Source: Mycobacterium marseillense (GTDB lineage Bacteria; Actinomycetota; Actinomycetes; Mycobacteriales; Mycobacteriaceae). From it: a stretch of DNA of 64,000 bases. The notes beneath the pieces are model-generated. The model was not told the DNA's origin. It saw only the letters and a list, made by a program, of their open reading frames with translations, and searched no databases. Of the stretch, positions 26,828-35,441 are shown in pieces (positions within the stretch are counted from its first letter, which is position 1; every line of letters begins with the position of its first letter). The position numbers and the translations under genes were made by a program. The stretch lies in assembly GCF_010731675.1 (NCBI RefSeq), contig NZ_AP022584.1, forward strand, positions 3,782,001-3,846,000, read 5' to 3'.

Positions 26828-27805
26828 TTGAGCACCAACAAAGCGGCGCGTCCGACCACCGCGGACGTGGCCCGATTGGCCAGCGTGTCGACCGCCACGG
26901 TCAGCTATGTGCTGAACAACGCGCAGGGCCGGCGGATCTCCCCCGAAACCCGCGATGCCGTCTACCGCGCCGCGAAGCTGCTGGGGTACCGGCCCAACCT
27001 CGCCGCCCGCAATCTCGCGCGCGGCAAAAGCGGTGTGGTGCTCTATGTGGTTCCGCACGTGGCCGTGGGCGAGATGCCGATGCAGGCCGGCAGCCGCATG
27101 ACCACGGCGCTGGCCCGCCAAGGTTTGCTTCAGGTCCAGGTTTTCGAGACCGACGACGATCATCATGTCGTCGATGCAATCGAGAACCTGGACCCCGTCG
27201 CGATCACCAGTCTCTTCCCGCTGAGCGCGGCCGCCCGCGAAGCGGTGACCAAGGCCGGGATCCCGCACATCGAGATCGGGACGCTGCCCGCACTCAACAA
27301 CCCGCATCTCTCGGTCGGCGAGATGCGCATCGAGCACCTCGTCGAACGTGGCCACCGCCGAATCGCCTTCGCCTATACCGGAATTGCCCGGTGGAGGCCG
27401 CTGGGTGACTACTGGTTCGAAGGCGTCTCGCGGGCCGCGCAACTGCGCGACCTCCCACCCGTGCGGGTGGACCAGGTCACCCTGGACAACGCCGCCGACG
27501 TCGTCACCGGATGGGTGGGCAACGGGGTCACCGCCGTCTGCGCCCAGAGCGACGAGATCGCTTGCCTCGTCCTCTACGGCATCCATCAAGCACGGCTGCG
27601 GTGCCCCAGCGACCTCGCGGTGATGGGCGTCGACGCCAGCCCCATGGGCATGGTCAGCACGCCGCCGCTGACCACCGTCCAATTCGATCCCTGCGCGGTC
27701 GCCGACGCCGCCCTCGCCGCCGTCTTCGAGCGGCTGGGGCAACCTGCCCCACCCTCCCCCGAGCCGACGGACATCGCCCACCTGGTGGTGCGGGCGTCGA
27801 CCTGA
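26828..27805 (+). CDS. LacI family transcriptional regulator
   Basis: A 325-residue protein from TTG 26828, with GGAAGG about 11 bp upstream. The N-terminal LacI helix-turn-helix is TTADVARLASVSTATVSYVL, followed by the hinge LLGYRPNLAARNLARG. The C-terminal periplasmic-binding-like domain ends MGVDASPMG. It is divergent from the amidohydrolase operon and convergent with the second DUF35 operon. It probably controls one of these catabolic operons in response to a small-molecule inducer. Confidence 0.9.
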   Translation: MSTNKAARPTTADVARLASVSTATVSYVLNNAQGRRISPETRDAVYRAAKLLGYRPNLAARNLARGKSGVVLYVVPHVAVGEMPMQAGSRMTTALARQGLLQVQVFETDDDHHVVDAIENLDPVAITSLFPLSAAAREAVTKAGIPHIEIGTLPALNNPHLSVGEMRIEHLVERGHRRIAFAYTGIARWRPLGDYWFEGVSRAAQLRDLPPVRVDQVTLDNAADVVTGWVGNGVTAVCAQSDEIACLVLYGIHQARLRCPSDLAVMGVDASPMGMVSTPPLTTVQFDPCAVADAALAAVFERLGQPAPPSPEPTDIAHLVVRAST

Positions 27806-27808
27806 GCG

Positions 27809-28222
27809 TCAGTCGGCCGGCTCGTAACGCAGCAGGGTGACGTCGTGTTCCGGATAGTCGCAGAAGACCGGCCTCACCCGCATCCCCACCCGCAGGCGGG
27901 CCGGGTCGGCGTTGACGATCTCGGTGGAAAACCTTGGGCCCTCGTCCCATTCGACGATGGCGAGTAGCTGCGGCACCGCGTCGGCGAAGTGGGGGCTGAC
28001 CGGCCGGTGGGCCACCGTGTAGGAGTACAGCGTTCCCATCCCGGAGATCTCGCGCCATTCCAGGTCGTCGGCGAGGGTGCGCGGTGCACGTACCCGGGGA
28101 TAGAACACATACGCCTGCAGGGAGGGCGAATACTGGATGACGACGCGGTGCTCGGCGAGCGCGTCCCAGAAGGGGGCGCTGGTAGGAGTTTTGACGGGCA
28201 TCGGCCGCTCGAAGGTGGTCAT
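27809..28222 (-). CDS. DUF35 OB-fold protein without Zn-ribbon cysteines
   Basis: A 137-residue protein with the DUF35 OB fold (GTLYSYTVAHRPVSPHF, VGMRVRPVF). The N-terminal ribbon region (VVIQYSPSLQAYVFYPRVRAP) carries none of the four cysteines seen in its paralog at 20868. It follows six bases after a thiolase-fold gene, repeating the partner arrangement of the first pair. It may bind acyl-CoA for that partner. Confidence 0.82.
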   Translation of the reverse strand: MTTFERPMPVKTPTSAPFWDALAEHRVVIQYSPSLQAYVFYPRVRAPRTLADDLEWREISGMGTLYSYTVAHRPVSPHFADAVPQLLAIVEWDEGPRFSTEIVNADPARLRVGMRVRPVFCDYPEHDVTLLRYEPAD

Positions 28223-28228
28223 CGGTGA

Positions 28229-29437
28229 TCAGTCTCCCTCGAGGATGAGCGTGGTCTGCTCGGACAGGATTCCGCCGTTGCCGGAGACGAAGGCGCGGTG
28301 ACAGTCGCCGACCTGTGCCGCCCCGGCGCGGCCCATAATCTGGCGGGTGGCGTCGCAGACGTGGTGCATGCCGCCGGCCAAACCCGCCTGGCCGAAACCC
28401 AATTGGCCGCCCGCGGTATTGAGCGGGAAATCGCCGCGGAAGGTGAGGTCATGGCCGGCGACGAACTCCATCCCCTTGCCCTTCTCGCAGAAACCCGCAT
28501 CTTCGAGCGAGAGCAGCACGGTGATGGTGTAGCAGTCGTAGATCGAAACCATGTCCATCTGCTCGCGAGTCAGGTCCGTCATGGCGAACGCCGTGTCGGC
28601 GGCCGCGGCGATCGGGGTGTGCAGCAGATCCTGTGCGTAGGTCGGCGTCTTGAACGGCACGTGTTCGCCAAAACCCTTGATCCACACCGGCCGATGGCGT
28701 GAGCGCCGGGCAACGTCGGCGTTGGCGACTACGACGGCGGCGCCCCCCACGCACGGCATGACGATTTCCAGCATGTGCAGCGGGTCCGCGATCACCGGGC
28801 TGGCCAGGACGTCATCGACGGTCAGCGGCTTGTCCTTCCAGATCGCACCGTCGGTGTGGTTGGCGTTGGTGCGCGTATCGACGACGATCTTGGCCATCGC
28901 CCGCTCGTCGTATCCGTAGATCGCCGCATAGCGCTGGGCGACCTGGCCGTACGGGCCGTTCTGGCCGAGGTTTCCGTAGGGGATCTCGAATTCGGCCTGG
29001 GGAGAGCCGTATTGGTTGCTCGATGACCCGAAATACAATGCGTCACCCAGGGTTCTGGGCTTTTTGGGTGACATCGGGGTGATGTAGCGGGCGGGCAGCG
29101 CGCACAGCACCGCGTCACAGATGCCGAGTTCGACGGCGGCGGCGGCGCGCCACACCATGGCCGCGGCGCTGGCCCCGCCCAGGTCCACGTGTTCGGCGAA
29201 CCTCGCTCCCACGCCGAGGTATTCGGCGATGGTGGACGGGACGAAGATCTCCGACTCGGCCAGGTGTGACGCCACGATGCCGTCGACGACCTCGAAGGGC
29301 AGACCCGCGTCGGCGAGTGCGGTGGCGCCGAGTTCCGCCCATTGTTCGAGGGCAAACGGGGCGGGCGTTGCCTTGGTCATCCGTTCGGGAGGAAGTTCGA
29401 CGTACCCGACGATCGCGGCTTCGCCACGTAATCCCAT
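28229..29437 (-). CDS. Thiolase-fold protein lacking the thiolase cysteine, second copy
   Basis: A 402-residue thiolase-fold protein (ATALADAGLPFEVVDGIV, DMVSIYDCYTITVLLSLED). The nucleophile region reads VDLGGASAAAMVWRAAA without Cys, and the C-terminal loop is FVSGNGGIL without the second thiolase Cys. With the adjacent DUF35 protein it forms a second Ltp2/ChsH2-like pair. It lies between the DUF35 and acyl-CoA dehydrogenase genes on the same strand, fitting a beta-oxidation-like shortening sequence. Confidence 0.82.
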   Translation of the reverse strand: MGLRGEAAIVGYVELPPERMTKATPAPFALEQWAELGATALADAGLPFEVVDGIVASHLAESEIFVPSTIAEYLGVGARFAEHVDLGGASAAAMVWRAAAAVELGICDAVLCALPARYITPMSPKKPRTLGDALYFGSSSNQYGSPQAEFEIPYGNLGQNGPYGQVAQRYAAIYGYDERAMAKIVVDTRTNANHTDGAIWKDKPLTVDDVLASPVIADPLHMLEIVMPCVGGAAVVVANADVARRSRHRPVWIKGFGEHVPFKTPTYAQDLLHTPIAAAADTAFAMTDLTREQMDMVSIYDCYTITVLLSLEDAGFCEKGKGMEFVAGHDLTFRGDFPLNTAGGQLGFGQAGLAGGMHHVCDATRQIMGRAGAAQVGDCHRAFVSGNGGILSEQTTLILEGD

Positions 29438-29445
29438 GAGCTGTC

Positions 29446-31671
29446 CTACTTTCGGGGTAATCCGAGGATCATCTGCGCGATGATGTTGAGCTGGATCTCC
29501 CTGGTTCCGCCACCGATCAGCTCGGCCGGCAGATGCAGATAGGGCTCCACCACCGCGGCGTCGGGGTCGTCGACCATGGCGACCTGCCCGGTGAGCTGCA
29601 GCGTGGCCTGGAAGGTGCGCCGCAGCAGCACGTTCATCGCGACCTTGGCGATGCTGGACGCCGGACCGGAGGCCTGGCCGTCGAGCAGCCGGATGGTTTC
29701 GCGCACCCCGAGCGCCCTGATCGCGTTGGTGTAGGCGTCGAGCTCACCGAGTGCGCGCAGCGCGTCGTCGCGGTCGGGTCCGGGTTGAGCGGCGAGTCGG
29801 CGCAGCGCGACGGCCCGGTCGAACTTGACGTATCCGCTGATGGCCGAACGCTCTTCGGCCATCGTGGCGATCGCCAGGCTCCAGCCGTCGGTCGGGCCGC
29901 CGAGCAGCATCTCGTCGGGAACAAACACGTCGTTGAGAAACACCTCGTTGAAATGTGCCTGGCCCGTCGCCGTCTTGATCGGCTGGATCTCCACCCCCGG
30001 GGAGCGCATGTCGAGGATGAAATAGCCGATCCCACGGTGCTTGCTGGCCTCGGGGTCGGTGCGCGCGAGGAGGGCGCCCAGGTCGGCGTATTGGGCCAAC
30101 GATGTCCAGATCTTGTGACCGTTGATCCGCCAGCCGCCATCGACCTTGGTCGCGCGGGTGGCCAGCGACGCGAGGTCGGAGCCGGCTCCCGGCTCGCTGA
30201 ACAGCTGGCACCACAGGATGTCGCCCCGTTGGGTCGCCGGGATCAGCTGCTCCTGCAAGTCTTTTGGCGCGGCGGCCAGCACCGAGGGCAGGATCCATTC
30301 GGCGATGTTCAGCGAGGGCCGAACCAGGGCGGGTCGCTTGGCGAACTCCTCGTCGATGATGAGCTGTTTCAGCGGATCCGCGTCGACGCCCCACGGTGCC
30401 GGCCAGTGCGGTGCCATGAGGCCGGCCTCGGCGATCAGCGTGCGTTGCGCTCCGGTGGCAAGGTGCTCATAATCGCCATGCGGTGCGGGTTTGTCGTTGC
30501 GCAGCTGCAGGGCCGCATCGAGCGTCTCGGCCACCCAGGAACGGAATTCGGGTTCCGCGTCGCCGAGATTCACCGACATGTCGCGCGTCTGGGTGCATGT
30601 GAGCTCCCCCAGCCGCCGCGCCCAGCGGTTCGCCGGGCCGATCGATCCCGCCAGACTGATGGCCCGCCGCCAGTACAGGTGCACGTCGTGTTCCCAGGTG
30701 AAGCCGATGGCGCCCAACATCGTCAACGCGTCGAGCACCAGATCCGGCGCCGGCGAGATCGCGATCACGGCCGCGCCGGCGGCGGCCATCCGGTGCTGAT
30801 CGACTGACTCGTCGACGGCGCGCACCGCGTCCCAGGCCGCCGCAGTGGCCAACTCGCTGTTGACCAAAAGCATTGCCGCACTGTGTTGCAACGCCTGGAA
30901 CGTGCCGATCACCTTGCCGAATTGTTCGCGGCTGCGCAGGTGGGCGGTGACGGCCTGCAGGCACCACTGGACAATGCCGGCAGTCGTGCTGGCGACGAGT
31001 CCCACCAGCACGCAGCGCGCCCGTTCGGGGTCGATGCCGGTGAGCGCTTCGGAGTCCGTCGCGGCATAGTCGTCGAGGCGCAGGATCCCGGCGTCGGCGA
31101 CGAGGTCGGTGCCGGAGACGGGTTCGGCTGTCACCGCCGGCTTTTGGGTGTCGACCGGAACCCAGGCGACGTCGCCGTCCTGGGTCTGGGCGCCGACCAG
31201 GATGATCCGCGCGGCGCACACCCCGGGCGTGACCCCCGACGCGCCGCTGACGATCCAGCGCCCGTTTTCGGCCCGCGCGCGCAGGTCACCGTCGCCCGGA
31301 AGCACGACGGCGGCGGTGATGCCGGCGGCGAGGTCGCGCACCAGCGATTGCGCGCTCGGTGTCGGATCGGCGAGCAAGGCGACCGCACCCGCGGCCACCG
31401 TCGGCAGCAGCGGACCGGGCAACAGCGACTTGCCCGCCGACTCGAGCACGCAGGCGGCGTCGATCAGCCGTCCGCCCTGGCCGCCGAGTTCCTCCGGCAG
31501 GTGTACGGCATGAAATCCATTGGCGACCAGCGCATCCCACCATGCGGGCAGACCGCCTGTCGCGAGCTCGTCGAAGGTGTCGCGCGTCGTGGCGATGGGC
31601 GCATTTCGGGCGGCGAACTGCCCGACGGCGTCGCAGAGCTCCTGCTGCTCCGGGCTCAGTCCCAGGGTCAT
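29446..31671 (-). CDS. Fused double acyl-CoA dehydrogenase (FadE34-like architecture)
   Basis: A 741-residue protein from ATG 31671 with two acyl-CoA dehydrogenase halves: residues about 1-365 (MTLGLSPEQQELCDAVGQF) and about 370-741 (WCQLFSEPGAGSDLASLA, IWTSLAQYADLG, GGGTREIQLNIIAQMILG). Fused forms of about 710 residues such as FadE34 act on steroid side chains in M. tuberculosis; here the substrate is unknown. A longer frame exists upstream but gives improbable sequence. It heads the operon with thiolase-fold and DUF35 genes, and a TetR operator lies 134 bp upstream. Confidence 0.88.
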   Translation of the reverse strand: MTLGLSPEQQELCDAVGQFAARNAPIATTRDTFDELATGGLPAWWDALVANGFHAVHLPEELGGQGGRLIDAACVLESAGKSLLPGPLLPTVAAGAVALLADPTPSAQSLVRDLAAGITAAVVLPGDGDLRARAENGRWIVSGASGVTPGVCAARIILVGAQTQDGDVAWVPVDTQKPAVTAEPVSGTDLVADAGILRLDDYAATDSEALTGIDPERARCVLVGLVASTTAGIVQWCLQAVTAHLRSREQFGKVIGTFQALQHSAAMLLVNSELATAAAWDAVRAVDESVDQHRMAAAGAAVIAISPAPDLVLDALTMLGAIGFTWEHDVHLYWRRAISLAGSIGPANRWARRLGELTCTQTRDMSVNLGDAEPEFRSWVAETLDAALQLRNDKPAPHGDYEHLATGAQRTLIAEAGLMAPHWPAPWGVDADPLKQLIIDEEFAKRPALVRPSLNIAEWILPSVLAAAPKDLQEQLIPATQRGDILWCQLFSEPGAGSDLASLATRATKVDGGWRINGHKIWTSLAQYADLGALLARTDPEASKHRGIGYFILDMRSPGVEIQPIKTATGQAHFNEVFLNDVFVPDEMLLGGPTDGWSLAIATMAEERSAISGYVKFDRAVALRRLAAQPGPDRDDALRALGELDAYTNAIRALGVRETIRLLDGQASGPASSIAKVAMNVLLRRTFQATLQLTGQVAMVDDPDAAVVEPYLHLPAELIGGGTREIQLNIIAQMILGLPRK

Positions 31672-31804
31672 GCGCGCGGCCGCATGGTGACTGACGTTGG
31701 CCGCACTGACTGCTACCCTTCCGGCTCCTATCGCGACGACGTGCCGCGCTATCGAGGCGACGGCCCGCTGTGCCCGGCTTCGCCGCGCTTGGGATCGTCG
31801 TGTG

Positions 31805-31828
31805 ACAAGACGGACCGTCTCGTCTTGT
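31805..31828. promoter_or_regulatory. TetR-type operator ACAAGACG-N8-CGTCTTGT, copy 2
   Basis: A perfect 8+8+8 inverted repeat enclosing the 13-bp palindrome AGACGGACCGTCT (31808-31820). It lies between the dehydrogenase operon and the TetR gene at 31892, and shares 19 identical bases with the site before the FadD gene at 18595-18613. Confidence 0.7.
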
Positions 31829-31891
31829 GGCAGACTACCGGGGGTAGTCAGGATATGTAAAGCGGGCCAGCGCAGCAGTGAGGACCACCAG

Positions 31892-32488
31892 ATGCCAAGC
31901 GATCTCACCGAGGTGGGCACGCCGGCGAACTCGCCCCGGCGGCGCAGCGAGAAGTCCCGCACGGCGATCGTCACCGCCACGCGTGAACTGCTGCTCGAGC
32001 GGGGGTTCGACGGGCTGACCATCGAGGCGGTTGCCGCCCGTGCTGGGGTGGGCAAGCAGACGATCTATCGCTGGTGGCCGACCCGCCCCGCGCTGGTCGC
32101 CGACGTGATGCTGGAGGACGCCGACAAACTGCTGTCGTCGGTCAACCACAGTGGCAGCCTGGCCGGCGACCTGGTGGGGTGGGTGGGCAAGCTGTTCACC
32201 AGCCTGACGACGCCGCGGGGTTCCGCCATGCTGCGCACGCTGACCGTCGCGTGCATGGAACACGAGGACACCGCCGTCAAACTGCGCGCCGGATTCAGTG
32301 CGCCGCTGCACGAACGCGTGCGGGCCCGGCTGCTCGCCGACGGGATCGATGGGGCCACCGCCGAATCCGCCGCCGACGCCATCGTGGGCGGCGTGGTGTA
32401 TCCGATCCTGTCCGGCGCGCAGCCCTACTCGCGGCGGCGAGCCGAGCGGACCACCCGGCTCATCGTGTACGCCCTTACCGGCGGCTGA
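31892..32488 (+). CDS. TetR family regulator, likely local operator-binding repressor
   Basis: A 198-residue protein from ATG 31892. The helix-turn-helix region reads [21 protein letters not shown] near residue 45, with the TetR_C_16-like tail. It is divergent from the double acyl-CoA dehydrogenase, with the strong operator of 31805 between them. The matching operator at 18593 suggests that it also controls the acyl-CoA synthetase. Its last 14 bases overlap the convergent TetR gene. Confidence 0.9.
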   Translation: MPSDLTEVGTPANSPRRRSEKSRTAIVTATRELLLERGFDGLTIEAVAARAGVGKQTIYRWWPTRPALVADVMLEDADKLLSSVNHSGSLAGDLVGWVGKLFTSLTTPRGSAMLRTLTVACMEHEDTAVKLRAGFSAPLHERVRARLLADGIDGATAESAADAIVGGVVYPILSGAQPYSRRRAERTTRLIVYALTGG

Positions 32489-33113
32489 CCGCGACCGATT
32501 CGTCGACCGTCACGGCGGCCAGTCCCTGGCTGACTCGGTCGGGCAAGGAGCCGCCGTGGCTCAGCCAGTCGTCCAAGGCGAGACGCACGGCCGCCATCGC
32601 CAGGGCGCCGATCAGGCGCGGCCGCGGATCATGCGCGGCCAGCCCGGGCATCCGCGGCGCGACCAGCTCGGCGATTGCCACCTCGTAGCGCACGTAGACG
32701 TGCAGGGTCCACGCATCGAGGGTCTCGGATGATCGTGTCAGCGTGGCCAATTCGCGAACCTGATTCTCGACCTCCGCGAAGCCGCGGGCGAGTTCGCCGA
32801 ATGCGCCGATGACCGCGTCGGTCGCGCTCAGCTCCCGCGGCTGGGTCGCGAGGGCGGCGGTGATCCGATTCAGCCAGTGGGCATTCATGCCCTCGGCCAC
32901 GGCGTCTTCCTTGGAGTTGAAGTAGCGGAAGAATGTCGCCCGGCCGATATCGGCGGCGTCGGCGATGCGGTCCACGGTTGCCCCCGCCAGACCGCGGCTG
33001 GCGACCAGCTGCGCGGCGGCGGCTGCGATGCGCTGACGCATCGCCGCCCGCTTCCGCTGCGCCAGCGGCGTCACCGGGACCGAAGCCGGCGCGGAAGCGG
33101 ACGTACGAGACAT
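32475..33113 (-). CDS. TetR family transcriptional regulator
   Basis: A 212-residue protein from ATG 33113. The helix-turn-helix is [21 protein letters not shown] near residues 46-66. It is divergent from the DUF1214/sulfotransferase pair, with two adjacent palindromes in between, so it probably represses that pair and itself. Ligand unknown. Confidence 0.9.
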   Translation of the reverse strand: MSRTSASAPASVPVTPLAQRKRAAMRQRIAAAAAQLVASRGLAGATVDRIADAADIGRATFFRYFNSKEDAVAEGMNAHWLNRITAALATQPRELSATDAVIGAFGELARGFAEVENQVRELATLTRSSETLDAWTLHVYVRYEVAIAELVAPRMPGLAAHDPRPRLIGALAMAAVRLALDDWLSHGGSLPDRVSQGLAAVTVDESVAVSRR

Positions 33114-33148
33114 GCCCCCACCCCGTTCTCACGAATCGACACCAAATA

Positions 33149-33182
33149 CTAAGACATAGTCTTAGCATGAGACGATGTCTCA
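33149..33182. promoter_or_regulatory. Double operator: CTAAGAC-ATA-GTCTTAG and TGAGAC-GAT-GTCTCA
   Basis: Two perfect palindromes with 3-bp centres, 33149-33165 and 33168-33182, share the core AGAC-N3-GTCT. The second covers the ATG of the DUF1214 gene at 33175. They suit cooperative binding by two TetR dimers. Confidence 0.65.
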
Positions 33183-34269
33183 GACTGGTGATCCGTCCGA
33201 TCAGGCCGCCCCGAAGGCGCGGGCCGCGCTGCAGTTCTTCCAGCAGATGCTCACCGACGTCAGCAACATCGTGACTGAGGACGCCGAGTCCGAACGCGAA
33301 CTCGCCGAAGGGCTACGCGCGGTGGCGCGGGTGTCGTCGCTGTGCGCGCAGATGTCGGTCGAGGCCGACCCGGAGCGGCCCACGTTCTTCGATATGTGTT
33401 CGGACAACCGGATGGTGGGCGGTCCCAACCCGGACGGCAACTATTACTTGGCGATGATCCGCGGGGACCGCCGCTACCGGATCACCGGTTCCCGCGGCAC
33501 CAGCGCCTACCTCGGCTTTCAGATCCTGGCCGGCACCGGGCTGACCCCGCGGCGGATGGCGGGCTACGTCAGCGACACCGACCTGACGCTCGACTCGGGC
33601 GACTTCGCCCTCGTCCTGTCCGCCGACGAACCACCCGATCTGGCCGGCGCGCAGTGGGTGAAGATCCCCGCCGACGCGTCGTCGGTGGTCGTGCGCGAGT
33701 ACATCGGGGACCGGGCCCGCGAAAAACTGGCCGCGCTGCACGTCGAGGCGCTGGACCCGGGCCCGCTGACCACGCTGACCGACGACGACCTCGCCGATCA
33801 GTTCACCGCGATGGCGTGGTCGCTGATGAAGCTCACGACCCTGCACCGCACCATCAAGCCCGAGCTTTTGGAATCCCCGAACACCTTGCTGACGGCCCAG
33901 GCCGCCGATCTGGGCGCGGCCGATACCACGCCCGACAACCTCTACATGATGGGAACCTTCCGGCTCGAGCCCGGCCAGGCCCTCGTTCTCGACATCGTGC
34001 CGCCCGACACGCGGTACTGGAACGTCACGCTGGAAAGCGTCTGGCATGAATGCCTGGAGCCGCGCCGCCGGCACAGCTCGGTGACCAATCGCGGTGTGCG
34101 GCCTGACGCCAACGGGCGGGTCCGGATCGCAATCTCCGCCGAAGACTTCGGGTTTGGTCATTGGCTCGACACCGGCGGCCGGCATCGCGGCTTCATCGTG
34201 CTGCGCTGGCTGGACAACCCGAGCCCACCCGAAGTGACGGTATCGGTGCGCCAAGGACGGGAGTCGTGA
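33175..34269 (+). CDS. DUF1214 domain-containing protein
   Basis: A 364-residue protein. The C-terminal region RYWNVTLESVWHECLE and DFGFGHWLDTGG matches the DUF1214 family; the N-terminal part (ARAALQFFQQMLTDVSNIV) is helical. There is no signal peptide. Function is not established. It overlaps the sulfotransferase by one base (TGATG), so the two are coupled; a role on the sulfated substrate is inference. The start lies within an operator. Confidence 0.75.
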   Translation: MSQTGDPSDQAAPKARAALQFFQQMLTDVSNIVTEDAESERELAEGLRAVARVSSLCAQMSVEADPERPTFFDMCSDNRMVGGPNPDGNYYLAMIRGDRRYRITGSRGTSAYLGFQILAGTGLTPRRMAGYVSDTDLTLDSGDFALVLSADEPPDLAGAQWVKIPADASSVVVREYIGDRAREKLAALHVEALDPGPLTTLTDDDLADQFTAMAWSLMKLTTLHRTIKPELLESPNTLLTAQAADLGAADTTPDNLYMMGTFRLEPGQALVLDIVPPDTRYWNVTLESVWHECLEPRRRHSSVTNRGVRPDANGRVRIAISAEDFGFGHWLDTGGRHRGFIVLRWLDNPSPPEVTVSVRQGRES

Positions 34270-35441
34270 TGACACTGCAGGACCGATTCGCCCCGGAACG
34301 GCTGATAGCCGCGGCCTGTGAGGAAGTCGGCAGCGACGACTTCGGCGCCGAGGGCTGGCGCCCCGGGCTGCACCGCGTCACCGACGGATTGATCAACGAT
34401 GCGCGGCTATCCGATATCGGCGTCGAGATCGCTCACCTTGACATCATGCGGGCCCTGAAGAACCGGCTCGGCGTAATCGCTTGGCGCAAACAGCATCCCG
34501 AGATTGCCGAGCAGAAGATCGCGGCGCCGATCTTCATCGTGGGCCAGCCGCGCACCGGGACCACGATCCTCTACGACCTGCTCGCCCAGGATCCCGAGTT
34601 GCGCGCCCCCCTGACCTGGGAGGTCGACGAGCCCTGCCCGGTCCCGCAGGCCGACACCTACCACGACGATCCGCGCATCGCCCAGATTCAGGCCAGCATC
34701 GACATGTCCGAACAGATCATGCCCGGCTTCTTGGCTTTTCATCCGATGGGAGCCCTCGTCGGGCAGGAGTGCGTGCGCATCACCGCGGCCGAGTTCGTCA
34801 GCATGATCTTCTCGGTGCAGTACCGGCTGCCGGGTTACTACCGCTGGCTGCTGTATGAGGCGGACCACGCGGGGGCGTATCGGTTCCATCGAATCTTTCT
34901 GCAGCACTTGCAGTCCGGTGTGCCCGGACAGTGGTTGCTGAAGTCGCCCGCGCACCTTTGGCAGCTGGATGCGTTGCTGGCCGAATACCCGGACGCGCTG
35001 ATCGTGCAGACGCACCGCGATCCGGTCAACGTCATCTCCTCGATCGCCGCGCTCACCCATCACCTGCGCCGGATGTGCAGCGACGAATCCAGCATCACTG
35101 AGTGTGCGGCCCAGTCCTACGAGGAGGTCGTCGTTGGCCTGGACCGCGAGATGGCGTTGCGCGACAGCGGCGCCGTGCCCGCGGGTCGCGTCATCGACGT
35201 GCAGTTCGCCGACTTCATGACCGACCCGTGGACCACGATCAAAGACGTTTACCAGCGGCTGGATCGTGAGCTGCGGCCCGACACCGAGCAGAAGATGCGC
35301 GAGTTCCTCGCCTCGCATCCCTCCGACGGCGGGCACAGCCGCTACACCTGGTCGGACACCGGGCTCGATGCCGGTGAGGTCCGCGAACGGGTGAGCGCGT
35401 ATCAGGACCGCTACGGGGTACCGGCCGAACCGCTGCGGTGA
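34269..35441 (+). CDS. Sulfotransferase family protein
   Basis: A 390-residue PAPS-type sulfotransferase from ATG 34269. The P-loop is IFIVGQPRTGTTILYDLL near residue 87, and the 3'-phosphate loop is ALIVQTHRDPVNVISS. It shows the same overall layout as the protein at 5143, and both sit with SDR-like or DUF partners. Acceptor unknown. It is translationally coupled to the DUF1214 gene. Confidence 0.88.
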   Translation: MTLQDRFAPERLIAAACEEVGSDDFGAEGWRPGLHRVTDGLINDARLSDIGVEIAHLDIMRALKNRLGVIAWRKQHPEIAEQKIAAPIFIVGQPRTGTTILYDLLAQDPELRAPLTWEVDEPCPVPQADTYHDDPRIAQIQASIDMSEQIMPGFLAFHPMGALVGQECVRITAAEFVSMIFSVQYRLPGYYRWLLYEADHAGAYRFHRIFLQHLQSGVPGQWLLKSPAHLWQLDALLAEYPDALIVQTHRDPVNVISSIAALTHHLRRMCSDESSITECAAQSYEEVVVGLDREMALRDSGAVPAGRVIDVQFADFMTDPWTTIKDVYQRLDRELRPDTEQKMREFLASHPSDGGHSRYTWSDTGLDAGEVRERVSAYQDRYGVPAEPLR

